From an uncultured Actinomycetes bacterium (lineage in GTDB: Bacteria > Actinomycetota > Acidimicrobiia > Acidimicrobiales > RAAP-2), in the NCBI GenBank assembly GCA_903871335.1, contig CAIQGE010000035.1, forward strand, positions 17,739 through 81,738: DNA of 64,000 bases. The letters run 5' to 3'. Under the pieces are notes generated by a model. The model did not search any database. It was not told the DNA's origin and saw only the letters and a list, made by a program, of their open reading frames with translations. Positions 49,617 to 59,139 of the stretch are shown here, one piece after another. The position numbers and the translations under genes were made by a program. Each line of letters begins with the position of its first letter. Positions within the stretch are counted from its first letter, which is position 1.

Positions 49617-50290
49617 TGCTAGCCATTGCCAATCTCAAGAAGTCGTTTTCGACCTCCGCCGGTGATGTCCCGGCCGTGAACGATGTCTCGTTCACGGCGA
49701 AGCCGGGCGAGATGGTCGCCATCATCGGTCCGTCGGGTAGTGGCAAGTCAACCTTGCTATCTATGCTCGGCCTCTTGGATTCTCCCGACAGCGGCAGTTT
49801 GACGCTCGATGGACGCGAACTCGCGAGCTTGTCGCCCGCCGAGCGCACCCATTTTCGAGCCAAGCAAGTGGGTTTTGTCTTTCAGCAGTTCAACCTCATC
49901 CCGAATCTCACAGCCCGGGAGAACATCATGCTGTCCCTCGAATTCGCTGAATTCCCAAAGTCGCAACGCCGGGCTCGTGCCGACGAGATGTTGACCATGG
50001 TGGGCCTAACGAGTGATAAGGGTGACCGTCGTCCCGCGAAATTGTCGGGAGGCGAGCAGCAACGAGTAGCTATCGCTCGGGCATTCGCCAACCGCCCGCC
50101 GCTGATCCTCGCCGATGAACCGACAGGTTCGCTCGACCGCGCCACCGGAAAAAAGATCGTGGCGCTCTTACGTGAAGCCGCGAGCGCGCAAGACGCCACC
50201 GTGCTCGTCGTCACCCACGACGAAGCCGTGGCCCAACAAGCCGACCGGCGCCTCGAGATTGAAGACGGTGTCCTCACCGAGATCGCCTAA
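49616..50290 (+). CDS. MacB/LolD-type ABC transporter ATP-binding protein
   Basis: A 224-residue ATPase whose GTG start shares a base with the permease stop (TAGTG); AAGGAG lies upstream. Walker A GPSGSGKSTLL, signature [32 protein letters not shown] and VVTHDEAVA are complete. QVGFVFQQFNLIPNLTARENI is typical of the MacB/LolD subgroup. It works with the glycine-rich permease; no periplasmic adaptor gene is adjacent. Confidence 0.93.
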   Translation: MLAIANLKKSFSTSAGDVPAVNDVSFTAKPGEMVAIIGPSGSGKSTLLSMLGLLDSPDSGSLTLDGRELASLSPAERTHFRAKQVGFVFQQFNLIPNLTARENIMLSLEFAEFPKSQRRARADEMLTMVGLTSDKGDRRPAKLSGGEQQRVAIARAFANRPPLILADEPTGSLDRATGKKIVALLREAASAQDATVLVVTHDEAVAQQADRRLEIEDGVLTEIA

Positions 50291-50344
50291 CGATCGCGCA
50301 GCCGGCGTCGAACCTGACGCGATGCCGGCTGCGCTCCTCCCTCG

Positions 50345-51274
50345 TTACCCGAACATTCGGTAGCGCTCGCGAAGCAACCTCACGAAACGTTCGTTGTCCA
50401 CGCTGACCCCGACTCTCACATTGCTGTCTTCGTGACGGTGACTGCGGTGAAACCATGTCGCTCCGCGCGAGTGGTCTCCGCCCGTCTCCACGGTGACGAG
50501 AACTCCTTCTTTTTCAATGGCGGTGGGGTCGATCACCTCGTAGACGGCCAGCGCATCATGCATGATCAGATCACGGTCGCCGCGCCACTCCTCGTGAAAT
50601 TGCGCGTAGGGCTCCAACATGTCCGCGCTGCGTCGTCCCACTTCGCTCCCGAGTGACCGAAAGTACGCGAGATCGTCGTCATTGATCGTCGCCTGGTGCG
50701 TCACGTCCAAGGGGAGAATGGTGAGCGGCCACCCAGCGGCGAAGGTGACCGCTGCGGCCTCCGGATCGGCCCAGACGTTGAACTCGGCCGCGGGCGTCAC
50801 GTTGCCGTGATACGACGCTCCGCCCATGACGACGACACGTTCCACCTCGGTGACGACGTCGGGATACTGAGTCACGAGGTGCGCAAGATTCGTGAGCGGG
50901 CCAATCGCCACGATGGTGAGTGGACCCTCCGTCGCCAGTCGGTAGAGCAACGACACCGCGTTCTCGGGAGATTCAAAAACAGAAGGTTCGGGCCACGTCA
51001 GTTCGCCGAGACCATCGTCGCCGTGGACCTCGCTCGCGTCATTGCCCGGGACCCCCGACAGCGACACGGCGGCGCCACGAGCGATGGGGATGTCCGAGCG
51101 CCCCACGAGTTCCAGAATTCGTCGGGCGTTCAGCGTCGTCTTGTCCACGTTGACATTTCCGGACACCGTCGTCACACCGACCACGTCAAGTTCGGGACTC
51201 GCCACCGCGAGGAATAGGGCAATGGCGTCGTCCACGCCGGGATCAGTGTCAATGACGATGCGAGTTACATCCAT
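50345..51274 (-). CDS. Inosine-uridine preferring nucleoside hydrolase family protein
   Basis: A 309-residue enzyme. IDTDPGVDDAIAL is the calcium-binding N-terminal motif, and GNVNVDKTTLNARRILEL and the C-terminal HDALAVYEVIDP complete the site. It splits ribosides into base and ribose. AGGAGG inside the ribokinase gene serves its ATG, and the two genes overlap by 10 bases. Ribose produced here would be the substrate of the adjacent ribokinase. Confidence 0.94.
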   Translation of the reverse strand: MDVTRIVIDTDPGVDDAIALFLAVASPELDVVGVTTVSGNVNVDKTTLNARRILELVGRSDIPIARGAAVSLSGVPGNDASEVHGDDGLGELTWPEPSVFESPENAVSLLYRLATEGPLTIVAIGPLTNLAHLVTQYPDVVTEVERVVVMGGASYHGNVTPAAEFNVWADPEAAAVTFAAGWPLTILPLDVTHQATINDDDLAYFRSLGSEVGRRSADMLEPYAQFHEEWRGDRDLIMHDALAVYEVIDPTAIEKEGVLVTVETGGDHSRGATWFHRSHRHEDSNVRVGVSVDNERFVRLLRERYRMFG

Positions 51275-52104
51275 GAGCGAACCTCCTGATCCGTGGGCAT
51301 CGAACCCTGTGCCCCGGCGCCGCGCGTCGCGAGTGCACCGGCGGTTACCGCGTATGTCAGGGCCTCCGCCGGGCTATCCCCGCGCGCACAACACACTGCG
51401 TACGCGGCCGAGAAGACGTCACCCGCCCCAACGGTGTCCACCACCGGCACGCGAGGGGGCTGCTGTGCGGCCACGAGCGTGCCGTGCTCGAAGTACTGCG
51501 CACCCTCGCTCCCGAGGGTGACGACGCAGTGGGCCAATGGGGCGAGATCCAACGTGAGCGACTCCGATTCATTCACAATCACCACGTCGCACATCTCGAG
51601 GAGCTCTCGGGGCACACTCGTGCGAGGTGCCGCGTTCAACACGAACCGCTGAGATCGTCGGGCGGCCTCGAGTACCACAGTGATCGGTGTTTCGAGTTGA
51701 CAGAGAACGACGTCGAACTCCTCAAGGGGAACGGAATTCAACGAGATCTCTTCATTCGACCCGGGTATCACGATGATGAGGTTCTCGCCGCGTTCGTCGA
51801 CCGGAATGAGAGCGAGCCCCGATGGCGTCGAGCTGCGTTGCGTCCAGGTCGTGTGCACGCCGGAACGCTGCAGATGACCGAGCAGCCATTCGCCGTTCTC
51901 GTCGGTCCCGAGGCACCCCACAAAGGAGGTGTCGGCGCCGAGACGCGCTGCCGCGACGGCCTGGTTGGCACCCTTGCCGCCGGGGAGTCGCACGAGATCA
52001 CGTCCGAGGATCGTCTCGCCCGGCCGTGGCAGATCGTCACAGCGAATTACGAGATCGACGTTGGCACCACCGACCACCCCGACCCGGGTGGCCCCGGAGG
52101 TCAC
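51265..52104 (-). CDS. rbsK: Ribokinase
   Basis: A 279-residue PfkB kinase. GGANVDLVIRCDDLPRPGETI and LPGGKGANQAVAAARLGADTSFVG are the ribokinase substrate motifs, and VDTVGAGDVFSAAYAV holds the anion hole and catalytic Asp. It makes ribose-5-phosphate from ribose. The GTG start overlaps the substrate-binding-protein stop (GTGA). It acts with the nucleoside hydrolase in riboside use. Confidence 0.93.
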   Translation of the reverse strand: MTSGATRVGVVGGANVDLVIRCDDLPRPGETILGRDLVRLPGGKGANQAVAAARLGADTSFVGCLGTDENGEWLLGHLQRSGVHTTWTQRSSTPSGLALIPVDERGENLIIVIPGSNEEISLNSVPLEEFDVVLCQLETPITVVLEAARRSQRFVLNAAPRTSVPRELLEMCDVVIVNESESLTLDLAPLAHCVVTLGSEGAQYFEHGTLVAAQQPPRVPVVDTVGAGDVFSAAYAVCCARGDSPAEALTYAVTAGALATRGAGAQGSMPTDQEVRSWM

Positions 52105-53111
52105 GAGGTGGGCTGGAAGGCGTTGGTGTAGATCGACGACGGAGAAGGCTCCGACGCGATTTCTTTAACGGCCTTCATCGCGCTCGTGAGTTGCGACCAC
52201 TGAGTGTCCGACTCAACGAAATACTGTCCCTTGGCGTTCGCGAGTAACGGCACGGTCAACTTCCACGCGCTCAAGTTGTACGCGTTGGTGTATCCACTGG
52301 ACGGATAGGCCTTGTCGAACAACGTGGCGGCGGCCGTTGGATTGGCGACCGCCCACTTCGTCGCCTGCTTGACGGCGCTCAAGAACGCCTTGAGGTACGT
52401 GCCGTTCTTGCCCGCAAAGGACGTGCTCGTGGCGTAGTCCCAGATGGGAATGTTCGGCACGCCGAGCGCCGAACCGGTGAGCACCTCGCCGGGCTGCTTG
52501 CCCTTGTCGGCGGCTTCGATTCCCGGAATCTCGTAGTTCGTGGTGTTCGTCGAGAAATTGACGCGACCATTCAACAGCAGAGGGACGTCGTTACTCGCCG
52601 AGACGACGTGGACCTGTTGGGCCGTCACGCCAGCCTTCTTCAAGACGAAGGGCAGCATGGTGTTGGTCCAGTTGTCGTCGTAGGAGAAGATGGTCTTCCC
52701 CTTGAGCTGACTCAACGGAATGGTGGTGCCGGGCTTCGTGAATAGTCCCCAGTTGTTGCTCATCGAGTAGTTGGCGATGGACTTGAGCGGCACCTTGGCC
52801 ACGACCGCGGAGACCATGTCAGCGGTCGTCACGAGACCCACGTCCGCGGATCCCGTCGAGAGCATCTTGATCGTCGTGGACGTATTCGGCGGGAACTTGA
52901 TGGATACGTTGAGCCCGGCCTTCGTGAAGTAGCCGTTCTCCTTGGCCACGAGGACGGGAATGAGCTCCATGTCGGGCACCGGCCAGTCGTACGCGAAGGT
53001 CATGGCGTGCAGTGACGTCGCGCTCGCGGGTGCGGCGTCATTCGCCACGACGGCCAGTGGCGCGGCCACCAGACTCGCGGCCAGTACAACTTTGCTGAAA
53101 CGACGATTCAC
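52101..53111 (-). CDS. NMT1/THI5-like ABC substrate-binding protein
   Basis: A 336-residue secreted protein with a signal peptide to about residue 31 (VVLAASLVAAPLAVVANDAAPASA) and no lipobox. DWPVPDMELIPVLVAKENGYFTKAG is the NMT1/THI5-type opening, and STGSADVGLVTTADMVSAVV follows. Family members bind thiamine precursors, riboflavin, sulfonates or pyrimidines. Coupling to ribokinase and nucleoside hydrolase argues for a nucleoside or related riboside ligand. GGAG precedes the GTG start. Confidence 0.9.
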   Translation of the reverse strand: MNRRFSKVVLAASLVAAPLAVVANDAAPASATSLHAMTFAYDWPVPDMELIPVLVAKENGYFTKAGLNVSIKFPPNTSTTIKMLSTGSADVGLVTTADMVSAVVAKVPLKSIANYSMSNNWGLFTKPGTTIPLSQLKGKTIFSYDDNWTNTMLPFVLKKAGVTAQQVHVVSASNDVPLLLNGRVNFSTNTTNYEIPGIEAADKGKQPGEVLTGSALGVPNIPIWDYATSTSFAGKNGTYLKAFLSAVKQATKWAVANPTAAATLFDKAYPSSGYTNAYNLSAWKLTVPLLANAKGQYFVESDTQWSQLTSAMKAVKEIASEPSPSSIYTNAFQPTS

Positions 53112-53120
53112 GACGGCTCC

Positions 53121-53981
53121 TTACTCGTTTCGCAACGAAGGTGTGGAAGTCGTTCTACCACGATCACGCCACCGACGAGAGGTCGGTCGATGCTTCCAGG
53201 GCGTCGCGAGATGATCAAGTCCGACAATCAGTACAAACCAGAGCAGACCAATGGCCATCATGACAATCGTGAGGCCGTACACGAGGTCGGTGCGCGAGGA
53301 GTTATTCGCAGCGAATTGATACTGAAAGAGAGATGATCCGCTGGAGTCCGCCTGCTCCCCAATAATCGCCCCGGTCACCGCGTACGCCGCGCCGATCTTG
53401 AGTCCGCTGAACAAAGGGGTGACGGTCCCCGGGAGCTCGACGAACCAGAAACGGCGCCACCTTCGAGCCCCGAGAACACGCGTCAAATTCAGCAGATCGG
53501 CGTCCAGATTGAGAAAACCGTCGAGCGTATTGATGGTGACGGGAAAAAACACGATCCAGGCCACGATGATGATCGTCGGATAAATGTTGAAGCCAATGAC
53601 CAGGACGAGGATCGGCGCGATCGCAATGATGGGAATCGCTTGGGACGCGATGATGAAGGGGTAGCTCAGCGAGCGGAAGATCCGGACCTTGTACATCGCC
53701 ACGGCGAGGAAGAAACCGAGCACCGCTCCGGCGGCGAAGCCATACAGAGTTTCGCGAAATGTGCCTACCGCCAGCGGCCAAATCGACGACCAGTTGTGGG
53801 TCACCGCGAAATACGTGTCGTGCGGGGTTGGGATCACGTACGGGGCCGGATGGAAGATGGCGATCACGGCCTGCCAGGCCGCGACGAAGACCACGAGTGA
53901 CGTCACCGACCACAGCACGAGTGCGCCCACGAGTCGCCAGCGTCGCAATGCCGACAACTCGGTCCCTTCACCGCGGGTCAC
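53121..53981 (-). CDS. ABC transporter permease (SsuC/ThiX type)
   Basis: A 286-residue permease with six membrane segments. YVIPTPHDTYFAV and GTFRETLYGFAAGAVLGFFLAVAM are typical of the nitrate/sulfonate/pyrimidine class, and LNLTRVLGARRWRRFWFVELPGTVTPLFSGLK is the EAA loop. Its GTG overlaps the ATPase stop (GTGA), and the binding-protein gene follows after 9 bases. Confidence 0.93.
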   Translation of the reverse strand: MTRGEGTELSALRRWRLVGALVLWSVTSLVVFVAAWQAVIAIFHPAPYVIPTPHDTYFAVTHNWSSIWPLAVGTFRETLYGFAAGAVLGFFLAVAMYKVRIFRSLSYPFIIASQAIPIIAIAPILVLVIGFNIYPTIIIVAWIVFFPVTINTLDGFLNLDADLLNLTRVLGARRWRRFWFVELPGTVTPLFSGLKIGAAYAVTGAIIGEQADSSGSSLFQYQFAANNSSRTDLVYGLTIVMMAIGLLWFVLIVGLDHLATPWKHRPTSRRWRDRGRTTSTPSLRNE

Positions 53982-54742
53982 GACGAACTCCGGTGCAAGA
54001 GACGAAGAACCTCTCGCTTGAAATCGACGAAAGCGGGATCCGTCAATGTCTCCAGCGTCCGTGGGCGCGGCAGATCCACCACGATGTCGGCGACCACGCG
54101 ACCGGGCCGCGGCGACATCACGATGACCCGATCCGACAAGAAGATTGCTTCATCGACGTCGTGCGTGACGAAGATCACCGTCTTCTTGAGATCGGCCCAA
54201 ATCTGTAACAGCCATTGCTGCATGTCAAGACGCGTCTGAGAATCAAGTGCGCCAAAGGGCTCGTCCAACAGCAGCAAGGACTGATTAGTTGCCAAGGTCC
54301 GCATGAGGGCCACTCGTTGGCGCATACCCCCCGACAGCGCCCCCGGGTAATGGTGCAGAAACTCACCCAATCCGTAGCGGCGCGCATTCTGCTCGGCCTC
54401 TCGTCGATCTTGCGCCGTGACCTTTCGCGTCAGGGCGGCCGCGAGCGTGATATTCCCGAGCACCGTTCGCCAGGGCACGAGCAGGTCCTTTTGCAACATG
54501 TAGCCCACGTGGCCGGTCGAGTTCGTGATGTCGCGATCGCCGAGGGCGATGGATCCCGTATCCGGCCGCAACAGTCCGGAAATCACGTTGAACAGCGTGG
54601 ACTTCCCGCACCCCGAAGGTCCGACGAGCGACGTGAAGGATCCCGCCGTTAACTCGAGAGACGTCTCGTCGAGCGCGACATTGTTCGCAAAGGTTTTCCT
54701 GACCCCGTTGATCGCAAGGACAGTCGACGTGGACACACCCAC
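53978..54742 (-). CDS. ABC transporter ATP-binding protein (SsuB/ThiZ type)
   Basis: A 254-residue ATPase. Walker A GPSGCGKSTLF, signature LSGGMRQRVALMRTLATNQSLLLLDEPFGALD and VTHDVDEAIFLSDRVIVMSPRPGRV are intact and typical of this importer class. It is the first gene of the five-gene leftward cluster: ATPase, permease, binding protein, ribokinase, nucleoside hydrolase. Confidence 0.94.
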   Translation of the reverse strand: MGVSTSTVLAINGVRKTFANNVALDETSLELTAGSFTSLVGPSGCGKSTLFNVISGLLRPDTGSIALGDRDITNSTGHVGYMLQKDLLVPWRTVLGNITLAAALTRKVTAQDRREAEQNARRYGLGEFLHHYPGALSGGMRQRVALMRTLATNQSLLLLDEPFGALDSQTRLDMQQWLLQIWADLKKTVIFVTHDVDEAIFLSDRVIVMSPRPGRVVADIVVDLPRPRTLETLTDPAFVDFKREVLRLLHRSSS

Positions 54743-54780
54743 AATCTAGGAGCCGTGAGCCAAGTAGCCTCGACTGCGCT

Positions 54781-55863
54781 ATGGGACTCTCAATCGGTAT
54801 CGTCGGACTGCCCAACGTCGGCAAGTCCACTCTCTTTAACGCCTTGACCAAGAACAACGTCCTGGCGGCGAATTACCCCTTCGCCACGATCGAACCCAAT
54901 GTCGGCATCGTCTCGGTCCCCGACCCTCGACTCCACACGTTGGCCGAGATCTTTGGATCGGAACGAGAACTCCCCGCGGTCGTCACGTTCGTGGATATTG
55001 CCGGCATCGTGAAGGGTGCCAGCGAAGGCGAAGGACTCGGGAATCAGTTCTTGGCCGCCATTCGTGAGTCGGACGCCATCTGCGAAGTCGTGCGGGCCTT
55101 CGTCGACGATGACGTGGTCCACGTCGACGGGCGCGTCGATCCCGCGAGCGACGTCAGCACCATCGAAACCGAACTGATCCTGGCGGATCTCCAAACAGTC
55201 GACAAGGCGGCCGCTCGACTCGAGCGCGACGCCAAGCGTGGCGTGGGCGACGCCGCCGCACGGCTCGCGGAAATGAATAAGGCCCGCGAGATCCTCAATG
55301 ACGGTCGCGTCATTTCCACCGTCGGCAAAGAACTCGATCGCTCCCTTCTGAGCGAACTGCACCTCTTGACCGACAAGCCCTTTATCTACGTCTTCAACGT
55401 CGACGAGGACACGCTGGCCGACGACGCCAAGCGCGAAGCTCTCGCGTCCTCCGTCGCCCCCGCACCGGCCATCGTCCTGTGCGCCAAATTGGAAGCCGAA
55501 CTCGCGTCGCTGCCCGATGACGAGGCGTTGGAACTTCTCGAGTCCTTCGGACAAACAGAACCGGGACTTGACCAGCTCTCGCGCGTGGGATTTCGTACCT
55601 TGGGTCTCCAGACATTTCTCACCGCGGGGCCTAAAGAAGCGCGCGCGTGGACGATCCATCAAGGGGACACCGCGCCGGAGGCGGCGGGTGTCATCCACAC
55701 CGATTTTCAGAAGCACTTCATCAAGGCCGAGGTGGTCGCCTTTGACGATCTCGTGTCCTCCGGTTCCATGGCCGCGGTGCGCGCCGCTGGAAAAGCGCGG
55801 ATCGAAGGCAAGGAGTACGTGATGCGCGACGGGGACGTTGTGGAGTTCCGCGTCGGCGTGTAA
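54781..55863 (+). CDS. ychF: Redox-regulated ATPase YchF
   Basis: A 360-residue Obg-family P-loop ATPase. [20 protein letters not shown] is the G1 motif, [22 protein letters not shown] is G3, and the C-terminal TGS domain ends in [13 protein letters not shown]. YchF prefers ATP over GTP and binds the ribosome. TAGCCT at 54765-54770, 10 bases before the ATG, may be the -10 box of a very short leader. Confidence 0.96.
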   Translation: MGLSIGIVGLPNVGKSTLFNALTKNNVLAANYPFATIEPNVGIVSVPDPRLHTLAEIFGSERELPAVVTFVDIAGIVKGASEGEGLGNQFLAAIRESDAICEVVRAFVDDDVVHVDGRVDPASDVSTIETELILADLQTVDKAAARLERDAKRGVGDAAARLAEMNKAREILNDGRVISTVGKELDRSLLSELHLLTDKPFIYVFNVDEDTLADDAKREALASSVAPAPAIVLCAKLEAELASLPDDEALELLESFGQTEPGLDQLSRVGFRTLGLQTFLTAGPKEARAWTIHQGDTAPEAAGVIHTDFQKHFIKAEVVAFDDLVSSGSMAAVRAAGKARIEGKEYVMRDGDVVEFRVGV

Positions 55864-55946
55864 GGCACTACGATTGTCCTAGGCGTTCATACGACAGAGG
55901 TCGGCGCCGACGCAATTTGACACCTTCACGTTCCCTTAGGAGAACC

Positions 55947-57392
<1,446 letters not shown>

Positions 57393-57399
57393 AGAGACG

Positions 57400-57439
57400 A
57401 AAAAAAGCCCCGGTCCCCTCGGGGGACCGGGGCTTTTTT
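57400..57439. terminator. Bidirectional rho-independent terminator
   Basis: A perfect 12-bp GC-rich stem (57407-57418 with 57422-57433, three-base loop) is flanked by A7 on the left and T6 on the right. It can end ahcY transcripts and, on the other strand, those of the PIG-L genes. Confidence 0.95.
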
Positions 57440-57445
57440 CATCTA

Positions 57446-58315
57446 CTACCGGTAGTCCACGAACAAGTCGTCAACGAGACCTTCACGACCGTGTGGGTCA
57501 CGCACTCGCTGGAACCATTCGGTTCGCATCGTTTCGCGAAAGCGCTCCCGGCCCATCTTCATCCAGAAGGATTCGGCGATCTGTGAGTGATGCGCGGCGA
57601 GCGCGTCGAACTTGGCGTCCGCGGCCGAGCTCACGTCAATCGCGGCGCCGATCTCGTCGTCGGGCGTTCCCATCTCGAAGGGTTCTCCATCATCGTCTAC
57701 GGGTGGTCCGTCATTAGGTTCGGGTTCGCGACCTTCCGCAATAGCGGCCTCTCGCTGTTCACGCGCTTCGTCTTCCCAACGCTTGCGGTACTGCGCCATG
57801 ACCGACAGAGGAATGGCGTTGTAATAGAGAGTCGGTTCGTAGTCAATGAGGTCGAGTGCCGCCAAAGTGATGCGGTTCGCCTGAATGTGGTCCGGGTGCC
57901 CGTAAAACCCGTTCTCGTTGTAGGTCATGATCACTTGCGGCCGCTCTTCGCGAAGAATCTCCGCCAGTCGTGCAGAGGCGTCAGCGACGGGGGTCGCCCA
58001 AAAGGAACGCGGGTCGTCGTTTTGCGGCCACCCCTTCATTCCCGAATCGCGGTAGTCCAGTGAAATGAATCGATCGATGCCGAGAATGCGAACGGCCTCC
58101 GCCAACTCACCCTTTCGGTACTCCGCCACTGCATCGGGATCATGTTCATCCTGGTGCGGCTTCACACCACCGACGGCGTCGCCGTACTCACCGCGCGTGC
58201 AGGTCACGAGCACCGTACGCACTCCTTGATCCTTGAGGACTCGGAACGTGCCGCCGGTGGAACTCGCTTCATCATCCGGGTGCGCGTGCACCGCGAGAAA
58301 AGTCAATCCGCTCAC
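57446..58315 (-). CDS. PIG-L family deacetylase/amidase, mycothiol type, copy 1
   Basis: A 289-residue zinc hydrolase. AVHAHPDDEAS gives the first zinc ligands and the catalytic Asp, and TYNENGFYGHPDHIQANRI the later zinc His. The sequence resembles mycothiol S-conjugate amidase (Mca) and MshB. An acidic insertion EGREPEPNDGPPVDDDGEPFE lies near residues 195-215. It overlaps the second PIG-L gene by 4 bases. The function could be detoxification of mycothiol conjugates. Confidence 0.88.
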   Translation of the reverse strand: MSGLTFLAVHAHPDDEASSTGGTFRVLKDQGVRTVLVTCTRGEYGDAVGGVKPHQDEHDPDAVAEYRKGELAEAVRILGIDRFISLDYRDSGMKGWPQNDDPRSFWATPVADASARLAEILREERPQVIMTYNENGFYGHPDHIQANRITLAALDLIDYEPTLYYNAIPLSVMAQYRKRWEDEAREQREAAIAEGREPEPNDGPPVDDDGEPFEMGTPDDEIGAAIDVSSAADAKFDALAAHHSQIAESFWMKMGRERFRETMRTEWFQRVRDPHGREGLVDDLFVDYR

Positions 58316-59127
58316 GCCAACCCCGCAAAGAGATCGTCACCGCGAACTCTCATCCCGTTTTTCTCGTACGCCAGCACGTAAAACTCCTTTCCGAAGAGCA
58401 TCTCAAAAAGATCAGCATCCATTGACGTTAAGTCCGCATTATCAACTTGTGACGCGTGAGCGCGAATCGACGCCTGCTTGACCGCCGCGTCGCGTCGCGC
58501 GTCGATAGTGACGTCGACGTGTTCGTCCGCGTAACCATCCCCCGCGTCGTGCACCCACAACGGTAAGAACACCTTGCGTTCGGTGGCCGCGGGAATGAAT
58601 TCGTCCAGCACGCTGCGCGGCGTGACGGGATAGAAGAGCCGCTCGGCACTGGTGGACAACTCCATCGCTCGGCGCGTGACGACATTGGCGCGGATGTGAT
58701 CGGGGTGGCCGTAGTAGCCATTTTCGTCGTAGGTCACAATGACCCGCGCGTTCTCCTCATCCATGATGGCCGCGAGAACACGAGCGGCGGACTCCACATT
58801 CGCGTTGACGAAACTAGTGCGCTCGACGTTCTGGGGCCAGCCCGGCAAACCCGAATCGTCGTACCCGAGATTGACCGTCCGGTCGACGCCGATGAGCTGC
58901 GTCGAAGCCACCAGTTCGCTCGCCCGCGTGCGACGGACCCAGTCGCTGTGGTGCGACGGATCATCTCCGCCCAGCCATTGATCATCGATTCCGAGACGTC
59001 CATTCGTACACGTCACGAGAACGACGCGATAACCCTCGGCGGCGTAGTGAAGTGACGTCCCCGCCGTGAACAACGCCTCGTCATCAGGGTGGGCGTGGAC
59101 GAACAGGAGAGTTCCTCGTGAGTTCAT
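58312..59127 (-). CDS. PIG-L family deacetylase/amidase, mycothiol type, copy 2
   Basis: A 271-residue paralogue of copy 1. FVHAHPDDEALFTAGTSLHY and TYDENGYYGHPDHIRANVVT hold the zinc and catalytic residues, and NLGYDDSGLPGWPQN is shared. It lacks the acidic insertion. The two are cotranscribed from a leaderless promoter next to the NRAMP gene. One may act as MshB in mycothiol synthesis and the other as Mca, but which is which cannot be told. Confidence 0.88.
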   Translation of the reverse strand: MNSRGTLLFVHAHPDDEALFTAGTSLHYAAEGYRVVLVTCTNGRLGIDDQWLGGDDPSHHSDWVRRTRASELVASTQLIGVDRTVNLGYDDSGLPGWPQNVERTSFVNANVESAARVLAAIMDEENARVIVTYDENGYYGHPDHIRANVVTRRAMELSTSAERLFYPVTPRSVLDEFIPAATERKVFLPLWVHDAGDGYADEHVDVTIDARRDAAVKQASIRAHASQVDNADLTSMDADLFEMLFGKEFYVLAYEKNGMRVRGDDLFAGLA

Positions 59128-59133
59128 GCGGAC

Positions 59134-59139
59134 ACGTTA
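59134..59139 (-). promoter_or_regulatory. -10 box of a leaderless promoter for the PIG-L pair
   Basis: TAACGT on the minus strand lies 6 bases before ATG 59127. Its TAA is also the stop codon of the upstream NRAMP-like gene. Confidence 0.5.

Noticed and set aside
55864..55946. Possible SAH riboswitch upstream of ahcY
   Set aside because: The 83-base gap lacks the conserved SAH-riboswitch core by eye; only a normal ribosome binding site is visible.
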